Part shown: positions 15,891-24,236 of the stretch, piece after piece | Layout of the letters: each line of letters starts with the position of its first letter | Position numbering within the stretch: position 1 is the stretch's first letter | Assembly: GCA_963811255.1 (NCBI GenBank) | Contig: CAWEQI010000003.1 | Span: 930,001 to 994,000, forward strand | DNA length: 64,000 bases | Source: Croceibacterium_B sp963811255 | GTDB lineage: Bacteria; Pseudomonadota; Alphaproteobacteria; Sphingomonadales; Sphingomonadaceae | Reading direction: 5' to 3' | Notes under the pieces: generated by a model | Database searches by the model: none | What the model was told of the DNA's origin: nothing | What the model saw: only the letters and a program-made list of their open reading frames with translations | Translations under genes and position numbers: made by a program

Positions 15891-17687
15891 ATGATCGAAG
15901 CGCCGAGCCTCCACGCGCTGGCGGCGATGTTGGTGACGCTGGCGATGTTCATCGCCTTCGCCCGCGGGCGGATGTCGGTCGAGATCATTTCCCTTCTGAC
16001 GATCGCAGTGATCGCCGTCGGGCTGTATTTCTTTCCCTTGCCGCACACCGATCCCACGGACGGCATCCAGCTCGCGTTCTCTGGCTTCGGCCATTACGCG
16101 CTGATCACGATTATCGCGCTGATGGTGATGGGGCGGGGGCTGGTGGCAACCGGCGCCCTGGATCCGGCTGCGCGGGTGCTGGAGCGGATATTCAAGTTCA
16201 ACCAGCCGCTCGGCATGCTGCTGTCGTTGGGCGCCGCCTTCTTCCTGTCGATGGCGATCAACGACACCACGGTGCTGGTGCTGTTGATCCCGATCTTCGT
16301 GGCGCTGGCCGCTCGCGGCGGGCTGCCGGCCTCGAAAACGCTGATACCTCTCAATGCGGCGGTGATGATCGGCGGCATGGCGACGACCATCGGCACATCG
16401 ACCAATATCCTCGTGACGTCGATCGCCACCGAGCTGGGCATGCGACAGATGAGCGTGTTCCACTTCACTCCCATCGTTTTGGCTGCGGCGGTGGTTGCCG
16501 CACCGTACCTTTGGCTCGTTATGCCGCGGATGCTGCACGACAACAGCCCCGAGGAGAGCCACGCCGAACGTCGGTTCTTCTCTCGTCTCGCCATTCCGGC
16601 CGGCAGCGATCTGGTCGGCAAGCACTTCGACGAGGTGATCGGCCGGCTGCCGGAGGCCTTTCGCTTCGAGGAGCGCCCGCCGGGCGTGTTCGAGGCGGGG
16701 CAACGGCTACGCATCTCGGGGACGCACGACGCGCTCGAGGAAGCGACCCGCATTCTCAAGGGCCAGGTGGCGCCGGGCTGGGTGCTCGAACGGATCCGGC
16801 GCGCGGCCTCTGCCCAGAACGAAGTCATCCACGCGGTGGAAATGGTCGTTACCGCGGATTCGCGCCTTCTCGGGCGCACCCTCTCGACGTCGGGGATCGC
16901 CGACCTCTACGGCGTCGCGGTGCTCGGCATTCACCGGCCGAAGAGGCCGATTCAGCACCATGCGAGCGACGCCCGCGGCGATATCCCGATCGCCGAGGGC
17001 GATGTGTTGTTGGTGATGGGCTTGCCGGCCGGCCTGCAGGAGTTTGCCGCGACCGACAGCCTGCTCCAGCTCGAAGGCGCCCGCGAAGTGCCGCGCCGCT
17101 CCAAGGCCCTGCTGGCGGCGGCAATCATGGTTTTCTCGGTTGGCATGGCGTCGGTCGGGCTGCTGCCGATCGCCATCGCCGCACTGGGCGGCGCGATCCT
17201 GATGTTTGTCACCGGCTGCGTGAAGTTCGAGCGGGTCGGCCGCGCCTTGTCCGCCAAGGTCATCGTGCTGATCGCCGCGAGCATCGCCGTCGGCCGGCTG
17301 ATCCTCGAAACCGGCGCCGCCACATGGCTTGGCGAGACCATGGCGGTGGCGTTGCAGATCCTTCCGCCCGCCGGCGTTCTGGCGGCGATGATGCTATTCG
17401 CCACGGTGCTGACCAATTTCGCTTCGCACACGGCCGCGGCGACGGTGTCGACGCCGATCGCGTTCTCGGTCGCGGCCCAGTTGGGCCTGCAACCGGAGCC
17501 GCTCGTGTTGGCCGTGCTCTTCGGGTGCAACTTCGGCTACGCCACGCCCGTTGCCTACCAGACCAACATGCTGATCATGGCCGAGGGCGGCTACAGCTTC
17601 GGCGATTACGTCCGGACGGGCCTGCCGCTGGTCCTGCTGATGGTCGCCACGCTATCGATAGCGCTCGTCGCGACTTACCACATGTAA
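15891..17687 (+). CDS. SLC13-family permease with two TrkA-C domains
   Basis: A 598-residue inner-membrane anion:cation symporter-like carrier (divalent anion:Na+ symporter superfamily, often annotated as sulfate or dicarboxylate). About five or six helices lead to a cytoplasmic insert at about 235-400 containing two TrkA-C (RCK-C) domains (LVGKHFDEVI and LLGRTLSTSG starts). A second helix bundle follows. Conserved loops include INDTTVLVLLIP and TSTNILV. The ATG at 15891 is 25 bases past the tRNA CCA end and has no Shine-Dalgarno, so the gene may be read from the tRNA transcript. Confidence 0.88.
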   Translation: MIEAPSLHALAAMLVTLAMFIAFARGRMSVEIISLLTIAVIAVGLYFFPLPHTDPTDGIQLAFSGFGHYALITIIALMVMGRGLVATGALDPAARVLERIFKFNQPLGMLLSLGAAFFLSMAINDTTVLVLLIPIFVALAARGGLPASKTLIPLNAAVMIGGMATTIGTSTNILVTSIATELGMRQMSVFHFTPIVLAAAVVAAPYLWLVMPRMLHDNSPEESHAERRFFSRLAIPAGSDLVGKHFDEVIGRLPEAFRFEERPPGVFEAGQRLRISGTHDALEEATRILKGQVAPGWVLERIRRAASAQNEVIHAVEMVVTADSRLLGRTLSTSGIADLYGVAVLGIHRPKRPIQHHASDARGDIPIAEGDVLLVMGLPAGLQEFAATDSLLQLEGAREVPRRSKALLAAAIMVFSVGMASVGLLPIAIAALGGAILMFVTGCVKFERVGRALSAKVIVLIAASIAVGRLILETGAATWLGETMAVALQILPPAGVLAAMMLFATVLTNFASHTAAATVSTPIAFSVAAQLGLQPEPLVLAVLFGCNFGYATPVAYQTNMLIMAEGGYSFGDYVRTGLPLVLLMVATLSIALVATYHM

Positions 17688-17691
17688 TCGG

Positions 17692-18321
17692 CTATTCGCG
17701 TCCGCTCACCGGGTTGCGGTAATGGTACGGCGGGCAGAAGTAGTCGGGAAAGACGGGGTAGGGTTCGATCGGCTCGTCAGGTGGGAAATCGCCGAACTCG
17801 GAAAGCAGCGGCATCGCCTCCTTGCCCCAGCCCTTGTCATACGGCGTATAAAGCACTTGCCAGGCTTTCAGGCGGGCGATCTTCCACACCCCGTCTTCCT
17901 TGAGATAGTCGTTCTCGTAGAGCGCCTCTCCCCACATGGCGTGGTCGCCCATTTGCCCGACCATCATCAGCGCGCGAACTCGGGCGTGGGCGTGGCGGCC
18001 GTCAGGATCGACATGAATCACCGGCTGCAACTGCATGTGATTCATCAGCAGCCCTTTCTTCGGCGGGCCGAAGTGGCGCATGTATTCGCGGATGCGCTGG
18101 TGGCCGATGAAGCGCCCGCGGCCGTTGATCTCCAGCACTGCGTCGCGCGCGAACAGGTCCGCGACGTGCTCCCACTGGGACTTGTCCACGTAGTAGCCGT
18201 AGGATCGCTGGAGGTTGGCGATCGCCAGATGATCCTCCGCCGCCTGCGCGCGCGATTCCACCCTCTCCAGCCGCTCGCGCAAGGCGGCGACTTCGGCTGC
18301 AAGGGAAGCCATGGTCTCCAT
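17692..18321 (-). CDS. SnoaL-like / nuclear transport factor 2 family protein
   Basis: A 209-residue cytoplasmic protein. The N-terminal coiled coil (about residues 5-30, SLAAEVAALRERLERVES) is followed by a SnoaL-like (NTF2) fold. The pattern AIANLQRSYGYYVDKSQWEHVADLFARDAV is typical of the first helices, and VWKIARLKAWQVLYTPYDKGW closes the domain. Family members include isomerases, hydrolases and non-enzymatic binders, so no reaction is assigned. It is convergent with the permease, four bases away. Confidence 0.82.
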   Translation of the reverse strand: METMASLAAEVAALRERLERVESRAQAAEDHLAIANLQRSYGYYVDKSQWEHVADLFARDAVLEINGRGRFIGHQRIREYMRHFGPPKKGLLMNHMQLQPVIHVDPDGRHAHARVRALMMVGQMGDHAMWGEALYENDYLKEDGVWKIARLKAWQVLYTPYDKGWGKEAMPLLSEFGDFPPDEPIEPYPVFPDYFCPPYHYRNPVSGRE

Positions 18322-18403
18322 CGATCGTGTCCGTCAGCTGGCAAGGTCCGCGTCCGGGCCCATGACAGACGGCCCGGCTCGAGGACAGCGGTAATTTGTG
18401 TGC

Positions 18404-18802
18404 CTAATCGCCGGCGGCCGAACCGCTCCGCAAGCGCGAGGCGGCCTCGGCCGCGGCGATTTGCGCCAGCGTCGGCCCGGCCGTCGCGGCCTCAGCGTCG
18501 CCCTGATCTCCATCGGCGCGGTCCTCTGGGCCGAGCTTCTCGGTCGGCGAGGACGGCGTCCTGCTGGAGTTGAACGAGGACCCCATCGTCGGCTGTCCGA
18601 AGCCGTCGCTGTCGTCGCTGCCCCAGGTTCCGCTGTCGCCCGATGGCGAAGCCTTCGCTTGCACAAGGTGGGGCTTTTCGGGCCTGGTGGGGCGGATTTG
18701 CTCGGCTTCGCGACTCGCGGCGGCCTGCTCGTCTCCGCCGTTCGCAAGTAGCGCCACCGTCGCGCTCAGGAGCACGGTGACGACCGCGAAATGCCGGTAC
18801 AT
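18404..18802 (-). CDS. Small membrane-anchored hypothetical protein
   Basis: A 132-residue protein beginning MYRHFAVVTVLLSATVALLANG, a signal anchor. A low-complexity Ser/Gly/Asp/Ala-rich part follows, ending in an Ala-rich helix. The start at 18802 gives a clean hydrophobic N-terminus; an in-frame ATG at 18838 would add 12 residues. Neither has a good Shine-Dalgarno. Similar small proteins are known from sphingomonads but have no assigned role. Confidence 0.55.
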   Translation of the reverse strand: MYRHFAVVTVLLSATVALLANGGDEQAAASREAEQIRPTRPEKPHLVQAKASPSGDSGTWGSDDSDGFGQPTMGSSFNSSRTPSSPTEKLGPEDRADGDQGDAEAATAGPTLAQIAAAEAASRLRSGSAAGD

Positions 18803-18979
18803 CTGCGACGTGATCGCGGGCGTTCGGGTGCGGCGCATGCCCGGGGCTTAGCCGCCGCCGATTAAGAGCCCTCGGTGAGACCTGGTTAAATCCGCCTTTT
18901 CGGCGGCTGCCGTCGGGCGGGGAACTCCCGTCGCGGGCCGCGCGTTCTCGCCGTCAACCTAACATAAGGAAACCGACTG

Positions 18980-19261
18980 ATGGCAGAGGAGCGCGTAACC
19001 GAAACCCAGGCCCCCGACGGCGCGACCCATACCCATACGACTATCGTCGAAGATCGCGGCAGCTCCGGCAGCGGTGCCGGCTGGCTGATCGCCTTGCTGA
19101 TCCTAATTGCGATCGTGGTCGGTGTGTGGGCGTTCACCCAATGGGGCGGCTCGGAAGCGAACAAAAACAACGCCATCGCCAACGCCGCCAATCAGGTGGG
19201 CAACGCCGCCCAGAAGGCTGGCAATGCCGCGCAGGATGCGGCGGATAACGCCGGGCACTGA
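18980..19261 (+). CDS. Single-pass membrane protein with an Asn/Ala-rich repeat tail
   Basis: A 93-residue protein: a charged N-terminal 30 residues with a His/Thr run (THTHTTIVED), one transmembrane helix at about 34-53 (WLIALLILIAIVVGVWAFTQ), and a tail of repeated short units NAANQVG, NAAQKAG, NAAQDAA. The tail resembles a helical repeat on the periplasmic or cytoplasmic face. AAGGAAA precedes the ATG. It lies 138 bases before the EPS operon. No family recognised. Confidence 0.75.
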   Translation: MAEERVTETQAPDGATHTHTTIVEDRGSSGSGAGWLIALLILIAIVVGVWAFTQWGGSEANKNNAIANAANQVGNAAQKAGNAAQDAADNAGH

Positions 19262-19399
19262 AACGGACCTGATTCGTTGGCGGAAATTGGCGTATTTCCG
19301 GTGAGTTGACCGGAGACTTGTAAAATTTACCGACATTTCACCTCTGGCCCCTAATCAGGGTGCGTCCGCGAATACCCGCGGGCGCTGCCGGTGAGGGCG

Positions 19400-20785
19400 A
19401 TGGTCCGCCTGTTCAAGCACTATATCCCGCACGCGGTGCTGCTGCTGGGCTTAATCGACGTCGCCCTGCTGCTGGTGGCGGGCGATCTTGCCTGGGAGCT
19501 GCGCGCGTGGCAGCTGGGAATGGCGCCCGGGGCGCTGCTCTATCGACTGCCCATGCTGGTCGCGTTTGCCGTGGTGACGCAGAGCGCGCTGATTGCGGTG
19601 GGCGTGTTCGGTGCGGATGCGCTACGCTCGATGCGTTTTGCCGGCGCGCGTCTGCTGGTCGGCGTGAGCCTGGCCATCCTGACGTTCGCCCTGCTCGCTT
19701 TCGTGCTGCACGGGCACACCTTCTGGCGCTCGACCCTGTTCTTCGCGATGGTCCTGGCGATCGCGTTGCTGATGGCCAACCGGTTGCTCGTCGGCGGCCT
19801 TCTCGGCGCGTCGGCGTTCCGGCGGCGGGTGCTGGTGCTCGGCGCGGGAACGCGGGCCCGGCGGATCGAGGCGCTTGCCGAGCGGCCCGAAAGCGGCTTT
19901 GCCGTGGTCGGTTACATCGACACGGACGGCTTGCAGCCGGCGGTTGAGCAGGCGGTTCACCGCAGCGCGATCGCCGATCTTTCGCGCCATGTCCGCGACC
20001 TCCGAGCGAGCGAAGTCGTGCTGGCGCTGGAGGAGCGGCGCAACGCTTTGCCGCTGAAGGACCTGCTGCGGATCAAGACCGCCGGCGTTCATGTGAACGA
20101 CTTTTCCAGCTTTCTCGAGCGCGAGACCGGGCGGGTCGATCTCGATACGCTCAATCCCAGTTGGCTGATTTTTTCCGACGGATTTTCCTCGGGGCGAATG
20201 CTGTCGAGCGTCGCCAAGCGCGTGTTCGACGTGCTCGCCAGCGGGATCGTTCTGGCGCTGACTTTTCCGGTGATCGCGCTGTTCGCGCTGCTGGTGAAGC
20301 TCGACAGCCACGGGCCGGCGTTCTTCCGCCAGCGCCGCATCGGCCTGTACGGCGAGCCGTTCGAGCTGATCAAGCTGCGCTCGATGCGCAGCGATGCCGA
20401 GAAGGGCGGCGCCAGATGGGCCGAGAAGGACGATCCGCGCGTCACCCGTGTCGGCCGCTTCATTCGCAAGGTGCGGATCGACGAACTGCCGCAGGCCTGG
20501 AGCGTGCTGATGGGCCGCATGAGCTTTGTCGGACCGCGCCCCGAGGTGCCGGCGTTCGTCGACGACCTGGAAGACAAGCTGCCGTTCTATGCCGAGCGGC
20601 ATATGGTCAAGCCAGGCATCACCGGCTGGGCCCAGATCAACTACCCCTATGGGGCCTCGGTCGAGGACGCGCGGGCGAAGCTCGAGTATGATCTTTACTA
20701 CGCCAAGAACTACACCCCGTTTCTCGACCTACTGATCCTGCTGCAAACGCTGCGCGTCATCCTCTGGCCGGAGGGCGCGCGATGA
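19400..20785 (+). CDS. XrtA/PEP-CTERM-type sugar transferase (TIGR03013 family)
   Basis: Initiating polyprenyl-phosphate sugar-phosphate transferase of an exopolysaccharide pathway, at the inner membrane. The 461 residues have four N-terminal helices (about 10-125), a Rossmann-like central part (VLVLGAGTRARRIEAL) and a C-terminal bacterial sugar transferase domain from about 265. That domain shows KRVFDVLASG, GPAFFRQRRIGLYG, KLRSMRSDAE, RVGRFIRKVRIDELPQ and GPRPEVPAFV. ATG 19400 gives the family N-terminus MVRLFKHYIPHAVLLL; a GTG nine bases upstream is the alternative. Overlaps prsK as ATGA. Confidence 0.93.
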   Translation: MVRLFKHYIPHAVLLLGLIDVALLLVAGDLAWELRAWQLGMAPGALLYRLPMLVAFAVVTQSALIAVGVFGADALRSMRFAGARLLVGVSLAILTFALLAFVLHGHTFWRSTLFFAMVLAIALLMANRLLVGGLLGASAFRRRVLVLGAGTRARRIEALAERPESGFAVVGYIDTDGLQPAVEQAVHRSAIADLSRHVRDLRASEVVLALEERRNALPLKDLLRIKTAGVHVNDFSSFLERETGRVDLDTLNPSWLIFSDGFSSGRMLSSVAKRVFDVLASGIVLALTFPVIALFALLVKLDSHGPAFFRQRRIGLYGEPFELIKLRSMRSDAEKGGARWAEKDDPRVTRVGRFIRKVRIDELPQAWSVLMGRMSFVGPRPEVPAFVDDLEDKLPFYAERHMVKPGITGWAQINYPYGASVEDARAKLEYDLYYAKNYTPFLDLLILLQTLRVILWPEGAR

Positions 20786-22872
20786 GCCCGCTGGTGCTGC
20801 CCGGTTACTTCGTTTCGGCGATTGCCGCGCTGGTGCTGTCCGGCTGGCTGTTCGCACATCGCGCGCGCCTCGGTGTGGCGTCGGGCGCGGCGGCCACGGC
20901 CCTGGCGATCACCGCCATGGGGTCCGTTTCGGTCGTCGCCTACGAGCGGGTCGAAACGGGAGGCCGGCTGCTGTTCGGTTTGGCCGGCCTCGCGTGGCTG
21001 TGGACGCTCTACCGTCTGTTCGCGCAGGACGGCCGCCATGCCTCTCTCGCGCCGATCCGGCCCGTCGTTGCCTCGATAGGCTTCGTCGGTTTGCTGCAGG
21101 TGGCGTTGGTGCTCGCTGCCGTCGGCACCGGCGGTGCGGCAGCCAGCGCCCTGCTGCACGTCGAGATCGCCTTTCGCCTGCTGTTCTGCGTCGGCGCCCT
21201 GGTGCTGGTGCACAACCTCTATGTCGGGGCGTCCTCCCCCAATCGGGAAGGCCTTCGCTGGCCGGCCGCGGCGCTCGGCCTGATGTGGGCTTACGACCTG
21301 AACTACGACACGGTTGCCTACCTGAGTAACGGCGTCCCGGTCATGCTCGAGGCCCTGCGCGGATGGGTGCCATTTGCCATGGTGTGCCTGTTTTCACTCG
21401 GTACCGTGGCGAAGGACGGGAGGCAGGTCTTCCGGCCCTCGCGCGCTTTCGCGTTCCAGTCGTTCTCACTGCTGCTGATCGGCGCTTACTTCGCCGTGAT
21501 GGTGGTCGCTTTTCAGGGGCTGGCGGCGATCGGTGGGGATTTCATGCGGCTGGCGCAATTCGCTCTCATCGCCGTGGCGAGCGCGCTGGCGCTGATCGTG
21601 CTGCCGTCCCCGCGGCTGCGGGGATGGCTGCGGGTGACTTTGAGCAAGCACTTCTTCCAGCACCGCTACGACTATCGCGAGGAATGGCTACGCTTCACGC
21701 GCACGATGGGGCGGGCGGGTGCCGGTGCGCCGCCGTTGCGCGAACGCGTGGTGCAGGCGGTGGCCGACGTCACCGACAGCCCCGGCGGCTTGCTGCTGGC
21801 GCCGGCCGATGGAGGCGGAATGGCCCTCGAGGCGCGCTGGCAATGGTGCGGCGCACCAGCGCCCGCGCAAGCGATGGATCAGGCGGGCGTGCAGTTCTAC
21901 GCCGAAACGCAGTTCATCCTCGACCTGGATCACTGGCGCGACGGACGGCGCGAGGGCATTCCCGCCGCGGCGGTGCCCGAATGGCTCGCCGCCGATGCCG
22001 ACGCCTGGGCGATAGTCCCGTTGCTGCACTACGAGCGGTTGCTCGGCGTCGTGGTGCTCGCCCGGCCGCCGCATGCGCGCACTCTCGATTGGGAGGATTT
22101 TGATCTGCTGCGCGTGATCGGGCGGCAGCTGGCGAGCTACCTCGCCGAGGAGGCCAGCCAGGACGCGCTCGGTGAAGCGCAGCGGTTTGACGAGTTCAAC
22201 CGCCGCATCGCTTTCGTGATGCACGACATCAAGAATCTCGCCAGCCAATTGTCGCTGCTGGCACGCAACGCCGAACGGCACGCCGACAAGGCCGAGTTCC
22301 GGGCCGACATGCTGGTGACGTTGAAGAACAGCACCGACAAGCTCAACACCCTGCTCGCGCGGCTCGGGCGCTATGGCGGGCAGGCGAGCGAGGAGACTTC
22401 AGCGGTTGCCGTTGCGTCGCTGCTGCGGGACCTGGCGGATCGCCATCGCGCCAAGCACCCGGTCGTGGTGATCGAAGCGGCCGACTGCTCAGTCTCGGCG
22501 CAGCCCGAAGCCCTCGAGCAGGCGCTGCTGCACCTGGTGCAGAACGCGGTCGAGGCGAGCGCCGACGACCAGCCGGTCATGTTGCAGGCGCGGCGCGAGG
22601 GCAACGAGGTGGCGATCGAGGTGGTCGACACCGGCGTCGGCATGACGCCCGAGTTCGTCCGCACAACGCTGTTCAAGCCGTTCCATTCGTCGAAGCCGGG
22701 CGGCTTCGGCATCGGCGCCTTCGAGGCACGCGAAATGGTCCGCGCGATGGGCGGCCGGCTCGAGGTCGAGAGCCATGAAGGTTTGGGCACGCGCTTCGTC
22801 GTACACTTGCCGTTGGCGGAAGCGGCCGAGCTCATTCGAACCATGCAACAATACAAGACGAAGGTGGCGTAA
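20782..22872 (+). CDS. prsK: PrsK-type sensor histidine kinase of the XrtA/PEP-CTERM system
   Basis: Membrane sensor kinase expected to phosphorylate PrsR. The 696 residues start with eight or more helices (about 1-280). A GAF-like sensor follows (about 315-460), then a kinase core with phospho-acceptor His481 in FVMHDIKNLASQLS. The ATPase domain shows N-box HLVQNAVEAS, VVDTGVGM and KPGGFGIGAFEAREMV. The HDIKN form of the H-box, rather than HELRTP, is typical of this family. It overlaps the glycosyltransferase at its start and prsR by one base (TAATG) at its end, so the genes are coupled. Confidence 0.93.
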   Translation: MSPLVLPGYFVSAIAALVLSGWLFAHRARLGVASGAAATALAITAMGSVSVVAYERVETGGRLLFGLAGLAWLWTLYRLFAQDGRHASLAPIRPVVASIGFVGLLQVALVLAAVGTGGAAASALLHVEIAFRLLFCVGALVLVHNLYVGASSPNREGLRWPAAALGLMWAYDLNYDTVAYLSNGVPVMLEALRGWVPFAMVCLFSLGTVAKDGRQVFRPSRAFAFQSFSLLLIGAYFAVMVVAFQGLAAIGGDFMRLAQFALIAVASALALIVLPSPRLRGWLRVTLSKHFFQHRYDYREEWLRFTRTMGRAGAGAPPLRERVVQAVADVTDSPGGLLLAPADGGGMALEARWQWCGAPAPAQAMDQAGVQFYAETQFILDLDHWRDGRREGIPAAAVPEWLAADADAWAIVPLLHYERLLGVVVLARPPHARTLDWEDFDLLRVIGRQLASYLAEEASQDALGEAQRFDEFNRRIAFVMHDIKNLASQLSLLARNAERHADKAEFRADMLVTLKNSTDKLNTLLARLGRYGGQASEETSAVAVASLLRDLADRHRAKHPVVVIEAADCSVSAQPEALEQALLHLVQNAVEASADDQPVMLQARREGNEVAIEVVDTGVGMTPEFVRTTLFKPFHSSKPGGFGIGAFEAREMVRAMGGRLEVESHEGLGTRFVVHLPLAEAAELIRTMQQYKTKVA

Positions 22873-24236
22873 TGGCCGACAGCAAACCCAAGCTCCTGGT
22901 CATCGAGGACGATGAGGGGCTGCAAGCGCAGCTCAAGTGGGCTTACGACGATTTCGACGTCGTCATCGCCGGCGACCGGGCGAGCGCGCTAGCCGCGCTG
23001 CGCGCCGACGAGCCGGCGGTGGTCACGCTCGACCTCGGCCTGCCGCCGGACCCGGACGGGACCAGCGAAGGCTTCGCCGTTCTCGACGAGATCATGGCGC
23101 TCAAGCCCGACACCAAAGTGATCGTCGCCAGCGGGCACGGAGCCCGCGAAAGCGCCCTCACCGCGATAGAGCGCGGGGCCTACGACTTCTATCAGAAGCC
23201 GGTCGACATCGAGCAGCTCGGGCTGATCGTCCGTCGGGCGCTCAACCTGCACCGGATCGAGGCCGAAAACCGCCTGCTCGCGGACAAGGCCGGCGAGGGC
23301 AACCGCGTGCTCGGCAGCCTGATCACCGCGGCGCCGGAAATGATCCGCGTCGCCCGCACGATCGAGCGGGTGGCCAACACCAATGTCTCGGTGATGCTGC
23401 TCGGCGCCAGCGGGACCGGCAAGGAGCTGCTCGCCCAGGGACTGCATGAGGCAAGCGGGCGGCGGAGCGGCAATTTCGTCGCCATCAACTGCGCGGCGAT
23501 TCCCGAGAACCTGCTCGAGAGCGAGCTCTTCGGGCACGAGAAGGGAGCGTTCACCGGAGCGGTCAAGACCACCGAAGGCAAGATCGAGCAGGCCACCGGC
23601 GGCACACTGTTCCTCGACGAGGTCGGCGACATTCCGCTGCCGCTGCAGGTCAAGCTGCTGCGTTTTCTGCAGGAGCGGACGATCGAGCGGATCGGCGGGC
23701 GCCAGCACATTGCGGTCGATACCCGCATCGTCTGCGCCACGCACCAGGACCTCGAGGCGATGATCGCCGACGGGCGGTTCCGCGAGGATCTGTTCTATCG
23801 CCTCGCCGAGATCGTGGTGAAGATCCCCGGCCTGGCCGAGCGGCCGGGTGACGCGACGCTGCTCGCCAAGGCGTTCCTCAACCGCTTCGCCGCCGAGATG
23901 AACCCGCAGGTCAAGGGCTTCGCGCCCGACGCGCTGGCGGCGATCGACGGTTGGCCCTGGCCGGGCAATGTGCGCGAGCTGGAGAATCGGGTGAAGCGCG
24001 CGGTAATCATGGCCGACGGCAAGCTGGTCACCGCCGAGGACCTCGACCTCGACGATGCCGAAGGCGGCGAGGGCGAGGCGCTCAATCTGAAGAGCGCGCG
24101 CGAACAGGCCGACCGCAGGATGATCCGCCACGCGCTGGCGCGCAGCGAGGGCAATATCTCAAATAGCGCGAGGCTGCTCGGGATCAGCCGGCCGACGCTG
24201 TACGACCTGCTCAAGCAGTATGACCTGCAGACCTAG
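22872..24236 (+). CDS. prsR: PrsR-type sigma-54-dependent response regulator
   Basis: NtrC-class activator. The 454 residues comprise a receiver domain (1-125) with phospho-acceptor Asp54 in TLDLGLPPDPDG and an AAA+ domain (about 150-385). The AAA+ domain has Walker A GASGTGKE at 178-185, the sigma-54 contact loop GAFTGA at 225-230 and Walker B TLFLDEVGDIP. A Fis-type helix-turn-helix ends the protein (NISNSARLLGISRPTLYDLL). All activator motifs are intact. The expected targets are EPS and PEP-CTERM promoters with -24/-12 elements; none was found in this window. Confidence 0.95.
   Translation: MADSKPKLLVIEDDEGLQAQLKWAYDDFDVVIAGDRASALAALRADEPAVVTLDLGLPPDPDGTSEGFAVLDEIMALKPDTKVIVASGHGARESALTAIERGAYDFYQKPVDIEQLGLIVRRALNLHRIEAENRLLADKAGEGNRVLGSLITAAPEMIRVARTIERVANTNVSVMLLGASGTGKELLAQGLHEASGRRSGNFVAINCAAIPENLLESELFGHEKGAFTGAVKTTEGKIEQATGGTLFLDEVGDIPLPLQVKLLRFLQERTIERIGGRQHIAVDTRIVCATHQDLEAMIADGRFREDLFYRLAEIVVKIPGLAERPGDATLLAKAFLNRFAAEMNPQVKGFAPDALAAIDGWPWPGNVRELENRVKRAVIMADGKLVTAEDLDLDDAEGGEGEALNLKSAREQADRRMIRHALARSEGNISNSARLLGISRPTLYDLLKQYDLQT

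Noticed and set aside
19277..19292. Possible sigma-54 promoter (TTGG...GGC) upstream of the EPS operon
   Set aside because: GG and GC are separated by nine bases instead of the required ten, and the -12 element is not TTGC.
22989..24131. Minus-strand open frame of 380 codons opposite prsR
   Set aside because: Antisense shadow of a response regulator gene with intact motifs.
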